Notes: generated by a model not told the origin, from the letters alone. Counted from the stretch's first letter, positions 30,433 through 39,530 are shown. The stretch is DNA of 64,000 bases from Methylobacterium sp. J-088 (GCF_022829295.1 NZ_JAKSYH010000248.1:52829-116828); one strand, 5' to 3'. Numbers and translations: made by a program.

Positions 30433-30925
30433 CGGCAGCGATGGCCTGACGGCACGACGCGGGCTCCGCACCCGACCCAGTCGGCTGCGCCGAAGCCTGC
30501 ACCCCTGCCGATCGAACCGCGCCTGATGGGCCGGCCGTGCCGCACGCGGCCGTCCACGCGAAACGGCCGACCGGCGGGCGCTGCAGCGCTGTGCAGGGCC
30601 GCTCAACCGACCGCGGTGTCCCCTACGTGCGGTGGCCTTCAGGCGAGCCGACCGCGACGCTGCATCGGTGAAGAAACCTGAGCGTTTGCGAAACAACCAA
30701 CCGCTGTCAAACCTGTATCCAATAAAACTTCTGCTGGAATAGCTTATCGCTGGAAAATAAAATATTTTGTGTGCTGGATCATATACAATGGACGATTTTT
30801 TCGAACGATAAATAAGCTTCTGAAATTGTTATTTTCCTTAAATATCTTTCATTTAATTCTCGAAATCTGCACCACAAACCATGAAAGATGGCCATAAAGC
30901 GGGATATGGCTTATGATGGCCTAAA
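30433..30925. other. intergenic region ending in an AT-rich segment
   Basis: About 490 bases. The first half is GC-rich; 30700-30920 is strikingly AT-rich (long A/T runs) and likely contains the promoter for the short frame at 30926 and the methyltransferase. No RNA gene or terminator recognised. Confidence 0.4.
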
Positions 30926-31060
30926 ATGAGCGCTGGAAACGATTGGATGATGATGGTTGATGTACAGTGGCGGGCCGGCGGCGGGCGCTGGCGCAACCTG
31001 AATGCGCCCGGCTTGATACTCTCGCGCCGGCAGCGCGCCGCCGTGATGATCGGCAATTGA
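30926..31060 (+). CDS. possible 44-residue small protein or leader peptide
   Basis: An ATG at 30926 opens a 44-codon frame (begins MSAGNDWMMMVDVQWRAGGG, ends MIGN) whose stop is four bases before the methyltransferase start. The tight spacing and its position just after an AT-rich promoter-like segment suggest it is translated and coupled to the next gene. No family recognised and no strong ribosome site visible. Confidence 0.35.
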   Translation: MSAGNDWMMMVDVQWRAGGGRWRNLNAPGLILSRRQRAAVMIGN

Positions 31061-31064
31061 CCCG

Positions 31065-32102
31065 ATGCGCCGCCTGCACTTCGACGCCCTGAAGCCGATC
31101 TGCCCGACCTGCCGCCGCATCGCGCTGGTCCTGGAGCCGGGCGCGCAGGCGACGAGCAACGCGGTCGTGTCCGGGGTCCTGCGCTGCCTCGATCCGGCGT
31201 GCGGTGAGCGCTTCCCGATCATCGCGGGCGTCCCGATCCTGGTCCCGGACGTCCGCGGCTGGCTTTCGGCGAATCTTCCGCTCGTCCTGGCGAGCGATGT
31301 CGAGGATGCAGCGGTGGAGGCGGTGATCAGTGCAGCGCTCGGGCCGGACTCGGTCCACAGCATCGGCCGCGCACAGCAATCGCGATACGCCCACGATCAT
31401 TACGGTGACCTGTTCGAGGGCGAGCCGGACGGTGCGGAGCCGCCGCACGGCCGGGCCCGGCATTGCCTGGCGGAAGCCCTGCGGCACCTTGGTGTTGGGC
31501 GCGGCCCGAGGCTCGATATCGGCTGCACCGCCGGCCGGACCAGTTTCGATCTGGCGGCCGCCTACGACGCGCCGGTGCTCGGCGTGGACCTGAACTGGCC
31601 CCTTCTGCGGATTGGCCGAGGCATCCTCGATCGGGGCCTGTTGCGCTACCCGCTCCGGCACGGCGGCGACACCTATGAGCGCCGGGAAACCTACCACTTC
31701 CCGCCCGAGGCCGAACGGGTGGATTTCTGGATCGCCGATGCCCAGGCCCTCCCGTTCGCCGCGAACACGTTCCGCCTCGTCGTCGCGCTGAACGGGCTCG
31801 ATTGCGTGCCGGATCCGGCCCGCCTCGTCGCCGAGGCCAGCCGAGTCACGCGGCCGGGCGGCGATGTCGCCTTCGCAACGCCCCTCGATCGGGGTCGTCA
31901 TGCCCCTGCACCATCCGCGTGGCTCGAAGGTCCCGATGCCCTTGCGACGATGATCGCCGCGGCCAACTCCGACATCCCCGGCGCCAAATCCCTGAAGCCG
32001 ACTCGGCCGCCCCTCGACCTCCCCTGGCCCGTCCGCCAGCAGGGCGAGGACACGGTCGTCCACCGGTCCAGGCTGATGACGATGACGGCCGGGGCGGACT
32101 GA
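31065..32102 (+). CDS. class I SAM-dependent methyltransferase with N-terminal zinc-ribbon (Trm112-like) segment
   Basis: 345 residues. The N-terminus has four cysteines in a ribbon-like layout (C13, C16, C41, C46: CPTC ... CLDPAC) followed by FPIIAGVPILVPD, as in Trm112-like heads of RlmA/UbiE-type enzymes. The methyltransferase core has motif I LDIGCTAGRTSFDL, GVDLNWPLL (motif II), FWIADAQALPFAANTF (motif III/IV) and a post-motif RVTRPGG. The substrate is unknown. It follows a 44-codon frame by four bases. Confidence 0.8.
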   Translation: MRRLHFDALKPICPTCRRIALVLEPGAQATSNAVVSGVLRCLDPACGERFPIIAGVPILVPDVRGWLSANLPLVLASDVEDAAVEAVISAALGPDSVHSIGRAQQSRYAHDHYGDLFEGEPDGAEPPHGRARHCLAEALRHLGVGRGPRLDIGCTAGRTSFDLAAAYDAPVLGVDLNWPLLRIGRGILDRGLLRYPLRHGGDTYERRETYHFPPEAERVDFWIADAQALPFAANTFRLVVALNGLDCVPDPARLVAEASRVTRPGGDVAFATPLDRGRHAPAPSAWLEGPDALATMIAAANSDIPGAKSLKPTRPPLDLPWPVRQQGEDTVVHRSRLMTMTAGAD

Positions 32103-32231
32103 GCGCGGCACACGCCGTCGCGTAGGCTCGGACAGCCGCAATTGGTAATCCCGGCCGGCAACCGAGACCAAACGCGGCGGGCACGGGACCCCGATCCCGA
32201 CCGACCGCTGAAAGGCCGGGGAGGATCCGCC

Positions 32232-32423
32232 ATGTCCCTATCCGCCAAGCTGCAGCGGCGCGCACAGGAGGGCCGGCCCGTTCGGGTGGGCCTGATCGGG
32301 GCCGGCAAGTCCGGCTCCATGGACCTATCGCAGGCGCCCCGCACGTCGGGGATCCGCGGGGGAGGGAGAGAAGCCGAGCCGGCGCGCGTTCCCAGCGAGA
32401 GCCGCAGGCCCGATCACCCCTGA
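32232..32423 (+). pseudogene. truncated remnant of an NAD(P)-binding homoserine-dehydrogenase-like/SAF protein
   Basis: An ATG at 32232 with a strong GGGGAGGA ribosome site opens into MSLSAKLQRRAQEGRPVRV then GLIGAGKSGSM. This is the start of a Rossmann-fold NAD(P) oxidoreductase of the group that carries a C-terminal SAF domain (usual form GLIGAGKFGSMFLSQ). After about 45 codons the similarity stops in RGGGREAEP and the frame ends at 32423, where full-length members exceed 400 residues. So only the 5' end of a gene remains; the rest was deleted, apparently at the junction with the convergent monooxygenase gene. Confidence 0.6.
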
Positions 32424-33748
32424 CGCAGCGGATGACTGGCCGGCGGCCGCGTGCCGAGATGCCCGCGCAGGGTCCGGCCCTCGTACTCCGTGCGGACCAG
32501 GCCGCGGCGGCGGAGTTCCGGCAGAACCAGTTCGATGAAGTCGTCGAGCCCCCCGGGCAGGGTCGCCGGCATGATGTTGAAGCCGTCCGCGCCCCGCTTT
32601 TGAAAGCGCTCTTCCATCTCGTCCACGATCTGGGCGGGCGTCCCGACGATCTGCGAATGGCCGCGCGCGCCCGCGATCCGCAGATAGAGCTGGCGCAGGG
32701 TCAGCCCCTCCCGGCGGGCGAGGTCGAACATCAATTGCTGACGCGACTTGGCGCCGTTGGCCTCGGGCAGTTCCGGCACGGGCCCGTCCGGATCGTAGCC
32801 CGAGAGGTCGAAGCCGCCGATCATCCGCTCCAAGAGCGCGAGACCGACCACGGGGTCGATCAGGTCCTGGAGCGCCTCGAACTTCGCCCGTGCCTCCGCC
32901 TCGCTGCGTCCCACCACGGGAAACAGGCCGGGCATGACCTTCAGATCGTCGCGCTCCCGGCCGAAGCGGCCCATCCGGTCCTTCAGGTCGCCATAGAATT
33001 CCGTCGCCTCATCCAGCGTCTGGTTGGCGGTGAACACGATCTCGGCGGTGCGGGCCGCGAGATCCTTGCCGGGGCCCGACGCGCCCGCCTGCACCAGCAC
33101 CGGCTGGCCTTGGGGCGTGCGCGAGATGTTGAGTGGGCCCCGCACCTCGAAATGCGTGCCGTGATGGTTCAGGGGGCGGAAGCCGTCCGGCTTCGAGAAC
33201 TGGCCGGTCGTCTTGTCGATGACCACGGCCCCGTCGTCCCAGGTGTTCCACAGGCCGAGGACGACGTCGACGAACTCTTCCGCGCGCTCGTAGCGGTCGC
33301 CGTGGCGCGCGATCCGGTCGGCACCGAAATTGACGGCCTCCGCGTCGGTGGTCGAGGTCACGAGGTTCCAGCCGGCGCGGCCGCCGCTGAGATGATCCAG
33401 AGAGGCGAACCGGCGGGCGACGTTGTAGGGCTCGTTGAAGCTCGTCGAGGTGGTCGCCACCAGCCCGATTCGGCTCGTCACAGCCGCCAGCGCCGAGAGC
33501 AGCGTCACCGGCTCGAAATGGGTCGAGCGCGCCGTCCGCTCGCTGGAGCGCAGGTTGCTGTCGCGGATGCCGGTCCCGTCTTCGAGGAACACGAGGTCGA
33601 ACTTCGCGGCCTCGGCCTTCTGCGCCCACCCGACGTAGCGTTCGAGCACGAGGCCACCATCCGCCTCGCTGGACGGGTGGCGCCAGCCGGCCACGTGGTG
33701 CCCGGTGGCGTAGAAGAAGGCGCCGAGGCGCAGCGTGTCGTGTCGCAT
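32414..33748 (-). CDS. LLM-class flavin-dependent monooxygenase, NtaA/SnaA/DszA type
   Basis: 444 residues from the ATG at 33748. The FMN-dependent bacterial luciferase-like fold of the NtaA/SnaA/SoxA group is clear: LRLGAFFYATGHHVAGWRHP at the start, FDLVFLEDGTGI, LSALAAVTSRIGLVATTSTSFNEPYNVARRFASLDHLSGGRAGWN (positions about 85-130), and PVLVQAGASGPGKDLAARTAE. Members oxidise nitrilotriacetate, EDTA, dibenzothiophene sulfone or sulfonates with FMNH2 from a separate reductase. No reductase gene is adjacent, so the substrate is open. It converges on the pseudogene remnant at 32232. Confidence 0.9.
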   Translation of the reverse strand: MRHDTLRLGAFFYATGHHVAGWRHPSSEADGGLVLERYVGWAQKAEAAKFDLVFLEDGTGIRDSNLRSSERTARSTHFEPVTLLSALAAVTSRIGLVATTSTSFNEPYNVARRFASLDHLSGGRAGWNLVTSTTDAEAVNFGADRIARHGDRYERAEEFVDVVLGLWNTWDDGAVVIDKTTGQFSKPDGFRPLNHHGTHFEVRGPLNISRTPQGQPVLVQAGASGPGKDLAARTAEIVFTANQTLDEATEFYGDLKDRMGRFGRERDDLKVMPGLFPVVGRSEAEARAKFEALQDLIDPVVGLALLERMIGGFDLSGYDPDGPVPELPEANGAKSRQQLMFDLARREGLTLRQLYLRIAGARGHSQIVGTPAQIVDEMEERFQKRGADGFNIMPATLPGGLDDFIELVLPELRRRGLVRTEYEGRTLRGHLGTRPPASHPLRQG

Positions 33749-34135
33749 GAACCAATGGACTCGTGGCGGTGCGGGCGGGACGTGAGTCCGCCGATGTGAA
33801 TCAGGCCGGTGGGCGGGATGCAACCGCCGCCTGGATCCGGGCCCGCGATTGAGAAGCGTCTTCTCCAGATGGGGCCCGGAGCGGCGGTTCGCGACACCGC
33901 GAGGCCGCGGTGGGTGACGCACGCGCCGTGACGATCCATCCCGTCACCCGGCCTTCGCCGATGGCCGAGCGGGCGATCACCGGGCATGAATAGTGCCGGC
34001 CTTGTAGCACGATAGCGCTACTCAGGAGCTTTAACGAGACGTGATTTGGAATTGTTCGGAATTCAATGCATCATAAATCCGCATTGAGCGGCCCCCGCAC
34101 GACAAGAAGGCTGGGCGCTTGGGCGCGGAGGAATC
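33749..34135. other. divergent intergenic region
   Basis: About 390 bases between the divergent monooxygenase and molybdopterin oxidoreductase genes. The right third (34020-34080) is AT-rich and promoter-like. No gene recognised. Confidence 0.4.
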
Positions 34136-36298
34136 ATGAACGAGATCGTCAAGCCGGACTCCCTGATCGTGGCCGAGGCCGAGAGCCTGACCGAGACCTT
34201 CTTCGGGGGCTGCCCGCACGACTGTCCGGACACGTGCTCGATGCTGTTCGACGTCAAGGACGGCCAGCTTCAGGGGGTGCGCGGCAACCCGGATCATCCG
34301 ATGACCCGCGGCGGTCTCTGCGTGAAGCTGAAGGATTACGAGAAGCGCCACTATCACCCGGACCGGCTCCTCCACCCGATGAAGCGGGTCGGTCCGAAGG
34401 GGTCGAAGCAGTTCGCGCGGATCACCTGGGACGAGGCGCTGGACACCATCGTCACCCGCTGGAAAGCGATCATCGACCAGTACGGACCTGAGGCCATCGC
34501 GCCCTACAGCTATCTTGGCAACCAGGGGCTGGTGCACGGGCTGAACGGCGGCGACGCCTTCTTCAACCGGATGGGCGCGACCGTCACCGAGCGGACGTTC
34601 TGCGGCGAGGGCTCCTGCACCGCGTGGCTGCTCACGGTCGGCCCCACCGCGGGCCTCGACCCGGACAGTTACATCCACGCCAAGTACATCGTGATCTGGG
34701 CCTGCAACTCCGTCAGCACCAACCTGCACCACTGGGCGATCGTGAAGGACGCCCAGAAGAAGGGCGCCAAGGTCGTGGTGATCGACGCCTACGCGTCGCG
34801 CACCGCCAAGGCCGCCGACTGGCACATCGCCCCGAAACCCGGCACCGACGGCGCGCTCGCCATGGCGCTCATCAATTCCATCATCGCGCAGGGCCTCGTC
34901 GATCAGGAGTACGTCGACAACCACACGGTCGGCTTCGCGGAGCTGAAGGAGCGGGCCAGCACCCGCACGCCGGAATGGGCGGCCGAGATCACCGGCGTCA
35001 CCGCCGAGGACATCCGCACGTTGGCCCGCGAACTCGCCACGGCGCAGCCCGCGGCGATCCGCATGGGCGTGGCGCTGGAGCGGCACTATGGCGGCGGCCA
35101 GACCATCCGGGCCGTGACCTGCATCCCGGCTTTGACCGGCGCGTGGCGCCATGTCGGCGGCGGCGTCACGCAGTTCGGTGTCTGGGAGCACCCCTACAAG
35201 TTCGACGTGATGTGCCGGCCCGACCTGATCCCGGAGGGCACCCGTGTCGTCTCGAACCTCCAGATCGGCCGCGCGCTGACCGGCGAGATGCAGCTCGACC
35301 CGCCGATCATGTCCATGATGTGCTGGAACTCGAACCCGGTCACGCAGGCGCCCGAGACCGACAAGATCGTCGAGGGGCTGATGCGCGAGGACCTGTTCAT
35401 GGTCTCGGCCGAGCACTTCATCTCGGACACCGCCTCCTACGCCGACATCCTGCTGCCGGCCACGATGGGCGCGGAGATGGAGGACATGATCCTGTCCTGG
35501 GGTCACCTCTACCTGACCTACAACACCAAATGCGCCGAGGCGCCGGGCGAGGCGATCCCCAACAACGAGATCTTCCGCCAGCTCGCCGCCCGGCTCGGCT
35601 TCGAGGAGGAGAACTTCAAGTGGACCGATAGCGAGTGCTTGGAGCACTACGTCGATTGGAACGCCCCCGCCTGCAAAGGCATCGACCTCGCCTACATGCG
35701 CGAGCACGGCTTCGCCCGGCTGAAGGTGGGCACGCCGGACGACCGGGCTCCGCATAAGAACGGCAACTTCCCGACGCCCACCGGCAAGTGCATGCTCAAG
35801 GTCGAGGGCGCCACGAACTTCGTCGCCCCGCCCTTCCGGCAGATGTACGAGGGCTTCCAGCCTGGCGAGGCGCTCGACCCGCTGCCCGACTACCTCGGCC
35901 CGCGCGAGTCCCGCACGAACGATCCAGAGCTGGCCAAGCGCTTCCCGCTCAACATCGTTTCGCCCAAGAGCCACTACTTCCTGAACTCCTGCTACGCCAA
36001 CATGGAGGACAAGCAGAAGGGCCAGGGCGAGCAGTTCGTGATGATCAGCCAGCACGATGCCGATGCGCGCGGCATCCGGGACGGCGACCGGGTGAAGGTC
36101 GGCAACGACCGCGGCGCCTTCAAGGGCGTGGCCCGCATCACCGATGACGTGAACGCCGGCATCGTGGTGGCGACGCTCGGCTACTGGCGCCAGCTCAATG
36201 AGGGGACGGTCAACAGCATCTCGTCCGGCGCCTTCACCGACATGGGCCACGCCCCGTCGTTCTCGGACAACCTCGTGGAGGTCGCCCGGGCGAATTGA
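34136..36298 (+). CDS. molybdopterin oxidoreductase, stand-alone CISM/BisC-like catalytic protein
   Basis: 720 residues. GGAGGAA precedes the ATG. The N-terminal [4Fe-4S] motif is C26-x3-C30-x3-C34-x27-C62 (GGCPHDCPDTCSM ... GGLC). It continues with the MGD-binding oxidoreductase domain (ITWDEALDTIV, GNQGLVHGLNGGDAFFNRMGA, IVIWACNSVSTN, PKPGTDGALAMAL) and the C-terminal molydopterin dinucleotide-binding domain (NIVSPKSHYFLNS, RDGDRVKVGNDRG). No Tat leader, so cytoplasmic. It resembles the uncharacterised YoaE-type and thiosulfate/formate-dehydrogenase-like proteins. No electron-transfer or membrane subunit lies nearby. A second, more distant paralog is at 54744. Confidence 0.87.
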   Translation: MNEIVKPDSLIVAEAESLTETFFGGCPHDCPDTCSMLFDVKDGQLQGVRGNPDHPMTRGGLCVKLKDYEKRHYHPDRLLHPMKRVGPKGSKQFARITWDEALDTIVTRWKAIIDQYGPEAIAPYSYLGNQGLVHGLNGGDAFFNRMGATVTERTFCGEGSCTAWLLTVGPTAGLDPDSYIHAKYIVIWACNSVSTNLHHWAIVKDAQKKGAKVVVIDAYASRTAKAADWHIAPKPGTDGALAMALINSIIAQGLVDQEYVDNHTVGFAELKERASTRTPEWAAEITGVTAEDIRTLARELATAQPAAIRMGVALERHYGGGQTIRAVTCIPALTGAWRHVGGGVTQFGVWEHPYKFDVMCRPDLIPEGTRVVSNLQIGRALTGEMQLDPPIMSMMCWNSNPVTQAPETDKIVEGLMREDLFMVSAEHFISDTASYADILLPATMGAEMEDMILSWGHLYLTYNTKCAEAPGEAIPNNEIFRQLAARLGFEEENFKWTDSECLEHYVDWNAPACKGIDLAYMREHGFARLKVGTPDDRAPHKNGNFPTPTGKCMLKVEGATNFVAPPFRQMYEGFQPGEALDPLPDYLGPRESRTNDPELAKRFPLNIVSPKSHYFLNSCYANMEDKQKGQGEQFVMISQHDADARGIRDGDRVKVGNDRGAFKGVARITDDVNAGIVVATLGYWRQLNEGTVNSISSGAFTDMGHAPSFSDNLVEVARAN

Positions 36299-36321
36299 TG
36301 GTCGGCGAACGGGCCGCTTTT

Positions 36322-36350
36322 CCCCTCCCCCTTGTGGGGAGGGGCCAGGG
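36322..36350. repeat. GC-rich palindromic repeat (REP-like)
   Basis: CCCCTCCCCCTTGTGGGGAG followed by GGG and CCAGGGGTGG, 24 bases after the oxidoreductase stop. It has the same arm-plus-tail layout as the pairs at 12474 and 26237. Confidence 0.55.
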
Positions 36351-36462
36351 GTGGTGCAGGATCGCGTGTGACAGTGCCTTCTGCAACACCCCCACGCGGG
36401 ATCTGCGATCCCCAAACGCCTCCCCGCAACGAGGAGGAGAGAGTCCCGGCTCGGTTGAGCCC

Positions 36463-36873
36463 CTAGTGCCGCAACGGCACCGGCTTCTGCCCGTCGGGGA
36501 GGATTTCCCGCAGGTGGTCGTGGACCATGTCGGTGGTGAATGGCTTGCCGATGAAGCGGGCCCCCTCCGGCATGTCGCCCGGCCCCGGCTGCAGCTGCCC
36601 GGACGCCACCACGATGGCAATGTGCGGCCAGCGCTCAGAGGTCTCGCGCGCGACCGCAAAACCGTCCCGCGAGCCCGGCATCTGCACGTCGGTGAACAGC
36701 AGCACGATCTGGGCGTGCTCCCAGCCGAGCAGGCTCATGGCCTTATCGCCGTCGCTGGCCTCGAACGTGCGGAACCCGGCCTCCGACAGGATGTCCATCG
36801 CATCCATGCGGATGAAACCGTCATCGTCGACCACGAGGGCATAGGGCGCCGGGGGCTGGACTGGTCCGCTCAT
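36463..36873 (-). CDS. single-domain response regulator
   Basis: 136 residues consisting only of a receiver domain: acidic pocket Asp16-18 (VVDDDGF), phospho-acceptor Asp62 (LLFTDVQMPG), Thr/Ser in VVASGQ and Lys in FIGKPFT. There is no output domain, as in DivK- or CpdR-like proteins. It is 54 bases downstream of a coiled-coil gene in the same direction and likely the last gene of the operon starting at 39495. A cognate kinase is not next to it. Confidence 0.88.
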   Translation of the reverse strand: MSGPVQPPAPYALVVDDDGFIRMDAMDILSEAGFRTFEASDGDKAMSLLGWEHAQIVLLFTDVQMPGSRDGFAVARETSERWPHIAIVVASGQLQPGPGDMPEGARFIGKPFTTDMVHDHLREILPDGQKPVPLRH

Positions 36874-36927
36874 CCCCCGATAAGTCCTGACCCAGGTCGA
36901 AGGTTCGTGCGCGCCGGCGTGCCGGGG

Positions 36928-37389
36928 TCAGTCCCTGTCCATGACCCCGGCGCGGTCCCCGATGCGGTCGAGCAGATCTTCCAGCCGAAACACCGACCGC
37001 TCGGCCACGAAGGCCCTGTGCTCGGCCTGCATGACGCGGAACTCGGCCTCCATGCAGCGCATCACGACGCGCTCGTAGTCGGAGGAGATCTCCGCGAGGG
37101 TGCGCACCAAGTCGGCGTTCCGCCGGTTGATCTGCGACAGCTCGACTTCGAGCGCCTGGATCGTCGCGTCCTTGACGGTGCGCTCCTCGTAGAGACGCCG
37201 GAACAGTCCGCTCGCCCGCTGCTGAATGACGGCGCGCCACCCCTGGAAGCCGCGGATCTCATCCGCGGCCTGCCGGATCAGCGCGAGGGTCAGGCGGGGA
37301 TCGATGACCCGAAACGCAGCGTGCGAATCCTGCGCCCGCGGTATCGCCTCGGCGATCACGGTGGCCTCTATCGTCGTCGATTGCGCCAT
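36928..37389 (-). CDS. coiled-coil hypothetical protein
   Basis: 153 residues from the ATG at 37389. Mostly helical and charged, with heptad-like runs (VKDATIQALEVELSQINRR, AEFRVMQAEHRAFVAER). No catalytic motif, signal peptide or membrane segment. I recognise no named family. Third gene of a putative four-gene operon: 19 bases after the previous coiled-coil gene, 54 before the receiver gene. Confidence 0.72.
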   Translation of the reverse strand: MAQSTTIEATVIAEAIPRAQDSHAAFRVIDPRLTLALIRQAADEIRGFQGWRAVIQQRASGLFRRLYEERTVKDATIQALEVELSQINRRNADLVRTLAEISSDYERVVMRCMEAEFRVMQAEHRAFVAERSVFRLEDLLDRIGDRAGVMDRD

Positions 37390-37408
37390 CGTCGCACGAG
37401 GACCGGGG

Positions 37409-37906
37409 CTACTCGGTCTCGTCGGGCACACTGGTCACGGGAGCGGGCCTGGCACGGTTGCCGAAGGCCTCGATCGCCGCATCGTGGAGACGCACGAGCC
37501 ATTCCTCGGCCTCCGCGGCCCGCACCTCGGCCAGCCGGACCCGCTCCTCCGACCGCGCCAGGTTCTGCAACCCCGTGGCGACCTCCTGCTGCAGGCGCCG
37601 GATTTCGAGATCGGCCTGGGCGACGACCTGGGCCAGTTGCGCCTCCAGCTCGGCCGCCCGCTCCTCGCCGACCCGGATGGCCTCGCTGGCCTCGCGGATC
37701 AGGTCGACGGCCGAGGCCCATTCGCGGGTGACGGTGGGGCCGCCCTCGTTCGGGCTCTCGGTCGTGGCGAAGGTCCCGTTCCGGCTTTCGAGACCCATGA
37801 AACTGACCACCTTCTCGGGGGACGCGTCCGCCTTCGCCTGCCACGCGCGCATCATCACGTTCGGGCTGCCGTTGTAGGCGGTGTCGATCGAAGCCCTATC
37901 GCTCAT
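37409..37906 (-). CDS. coiled-coil hypothetical protein
   Basis: 165 residues from the ATG at 37906. An N-terminal 70-residue part without obvious pattern is followed by a continuous coiled coil (EERAAELEAQLAQVVAQADL, then RRLQQEVATGLQNLARSEE, then RVRLAEVRAAEAEEWLVRLH). No known domain recognised. Second gene of the putative operon, 32 bases after the 518-residue coiled-coil gene. Confidence 0.72.
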   Translation of the reverse strand: MSDRASIDTAYNGSPNVMMRAWQAKADASPEKVVSFMGLESRNGTFATTESPNEGGPTVTREWASAVDLIREASEAIRVGEERAAELEAQLAQVVAQADLEIRRLQQEVATGLQNLARSEERVRLAEVRAAEAEEWLVRLHDAAIEAFGNRARPAPVTSVPDETE

Positions 37907-37938
37907 CGTTGGAAAACCCCTCACAGGTCAGCATCGAA

Positions 37939-39495
37939 TCAACCGGCCGTGCCGGGAGATGCGAACGGGTGCACGTTGCTCGGCTCGCCGCGCTCGGCGG
38001 GCTCGTGCGGCAGGCCCTCACTCATCCCGTCCGGCTGGCGCCAGCCGCGACCGGAGCGCTTGAGCGCCTCGTACTGCTTCTGCAGCGTCGCCCGAGTCTC
38101 GCGGGCGATGTCGAGGGCGCCCTGCACCAGGGCCCGCTCCGAACGCTCGTTCTGGAGATCCTCGGCGAGACGCCGGTTGGCGGCTTCGAACTCGATCCGG
38201 GCGGCGTCCTGGCGATGGGTCAGCTGCTCGATCCGCTCGGTCAGCGCGGCGTTGCGGGTCCCGGCCTGCTCCAAGGCGGCGTCCTTGGCGGCGAGCGCCT
38301 TGCCCAGCATGTCGCAGCGCGCGTCGAGGTCGCCGCGGGCGCGCTGCATCTCGACGAAGCGCTCCGTCTGCCGGGCGAGATCCTCCTGGACGGTCTCCAG
38401 ACGCCGCTCCGCAGTGACGCGGGCGATGTTGGTCTCCTTGAAGTTGCGCTCCGCGAGCCGGTGGGCCTCGTCCCGGTCGCGCAGCTGCGCTCGGGCCTGC
38501 CCGAGGAGCTGCTCGTTCGTGTCCGCCCGGTTGGCGGCGGCCTCCAGCTTCATGGCGAGGGCCGAGCGCTCGGTGCGCAGGGCGGCCGTGTCGGTCTCGA
38601 ACTGGGCTTCGAGGCGGGCGCGATTCGCGACCTCGGTGGCGAGTTGGCCCTCGGCCGTCCGCGCCTTCTGCCGCTCGGATTCGACCGCGCCCTCGACGGT
38701 CCGGAACCGGGACTCCAGCTCGTCGAGGCGCAGGATCTGATCCTCGTTCTGGCTTCGCAGCCGCCGGTTGTCCTGTTCGAGGGCCGCCAGGGTCTCCCGC
38801 GCCGCCTGCAGATCGTGCTCCGTCCGCGTCAGCGCGCTGTCGGCGGCCTGGGCCTCCGTCCGCAGCGCCTTGCCCTCGGCGACCAGCGCCTTGCCCTGTT
38901 CGATCTCGGCGGCGAGGCGCCGCTCCAGATTCTCGAAGGCCAGCACCCGGTCCCGGAGCTCGATCGCCTGCGCGGCCAGGACGGCGTCGCGGGCGTGGAG
39001 CTGCTCCTCTGCCCGGGCCACCCGCGCAGAGGCCTCGGAATACTCGTTGGTCAGGATCGAGACGCGGGCCGAGAGCTCGGCGGCCTCCAACCGGACCGCC
39101 TTGCCGGTCTGGAACTCCTGGGCCAGCGAGGTCTCCAGCTCGGCGATGCGCATGCTCGCCCGCGGAAGCTCGTCGCTGATGCTGACGATCGGCTCCAGGA
39201 TCGACACGAAGTCGTCCTGCAGCGAGCGGATGTCCTCCAGCCGGTCGACCATGGCGTCGATGCGCTGCCGCAGCATCTCGTCGCGCTTGCCGATCGCGTC
39301 GAGGGAGGAATGGGCTCGATCCGGCACAGCGGCCCGCTGAGCTGGCGCCTCGGCGTTCAGGCGCGTCCGGGCCTGCGGCATCGTGGGCTCGGCCGCGGGC
39401 CGCGAAGCCGACTGAGCCGATCCATGAGCCGGCCCCTGAGGCTCGGCCCCCCCCTCGGACGAGGAGAGCATGTTACGAAACGACGTCCACGCCAT
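37939..39495 (-). CDS. long coiled-coil protein, possibly structural or scaffold
   Basis: 518 residues. A 60-residue Ala/Pro-rich head (MAWTSFRNMLSSSEGG...) is followed by an almost unbroken coiled coil from about residue 65 to 490 (DEMLRQRIDAMVDRLEDI, LERRLAAEIEQGKALVAEGK, RLDELESRFRTVEGAVESER), then a short tail ending HPFASPGTAG. This length and layout are like bacterial intermediate-filament-like and polarity scaffold proteins, but I see no similarity to a named one. First gene of the operon. A TTAA-N7-TTAA box lies 36 bases upstream of the start codon, suggesting control by CtrA. Confidence 0.8.
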   Translation of the reverse strand: MAWTSFRNMLSSSEGGAEPQGPAHGSAQSASRPAAEPTMPQARTRLNAEAPAQRAAVPDRAHSSLDAIGKRDEMLRQRIDAMVDRLEDIRSLQDDFVSILEPIVSISDELPRASMRIAELETSLAQEFQTGKAVRLEAAELSARVSILTNEYSEASARVARAEEQLHARDAVLAAQAIELRDRVLAFENLERRLAAEIEQGKALVAEGKALRTEAQAADSALTRTEHDLQAARETLAALEQDNRRLRSQNEDQILRLDELESRFRTVEGAVESERQKARTAEGQLATEVANRARLEAQFETDTAALRTERSALAMKLEAAANRADTNEQLLGQARAQLRDRDEAHRLAERNFKETNIARVTAERRLETVQEDLARQTERFVEMQRARGDLDARCDMLGKALAAKDAALEQAGTRNAALTERIEQLTHRQDAARIEFEAANRRLAEDLQNERSERALVQGALDIARETRATLQKQYEALKRSGRGWRQPDGMSEGLPHEPAERGEPSNVHPFASPGTAG

Positions 39496-39530
39496 GAAAC
39501 GAGCTCGATTGCGCCCACAATCCGGGCGAA

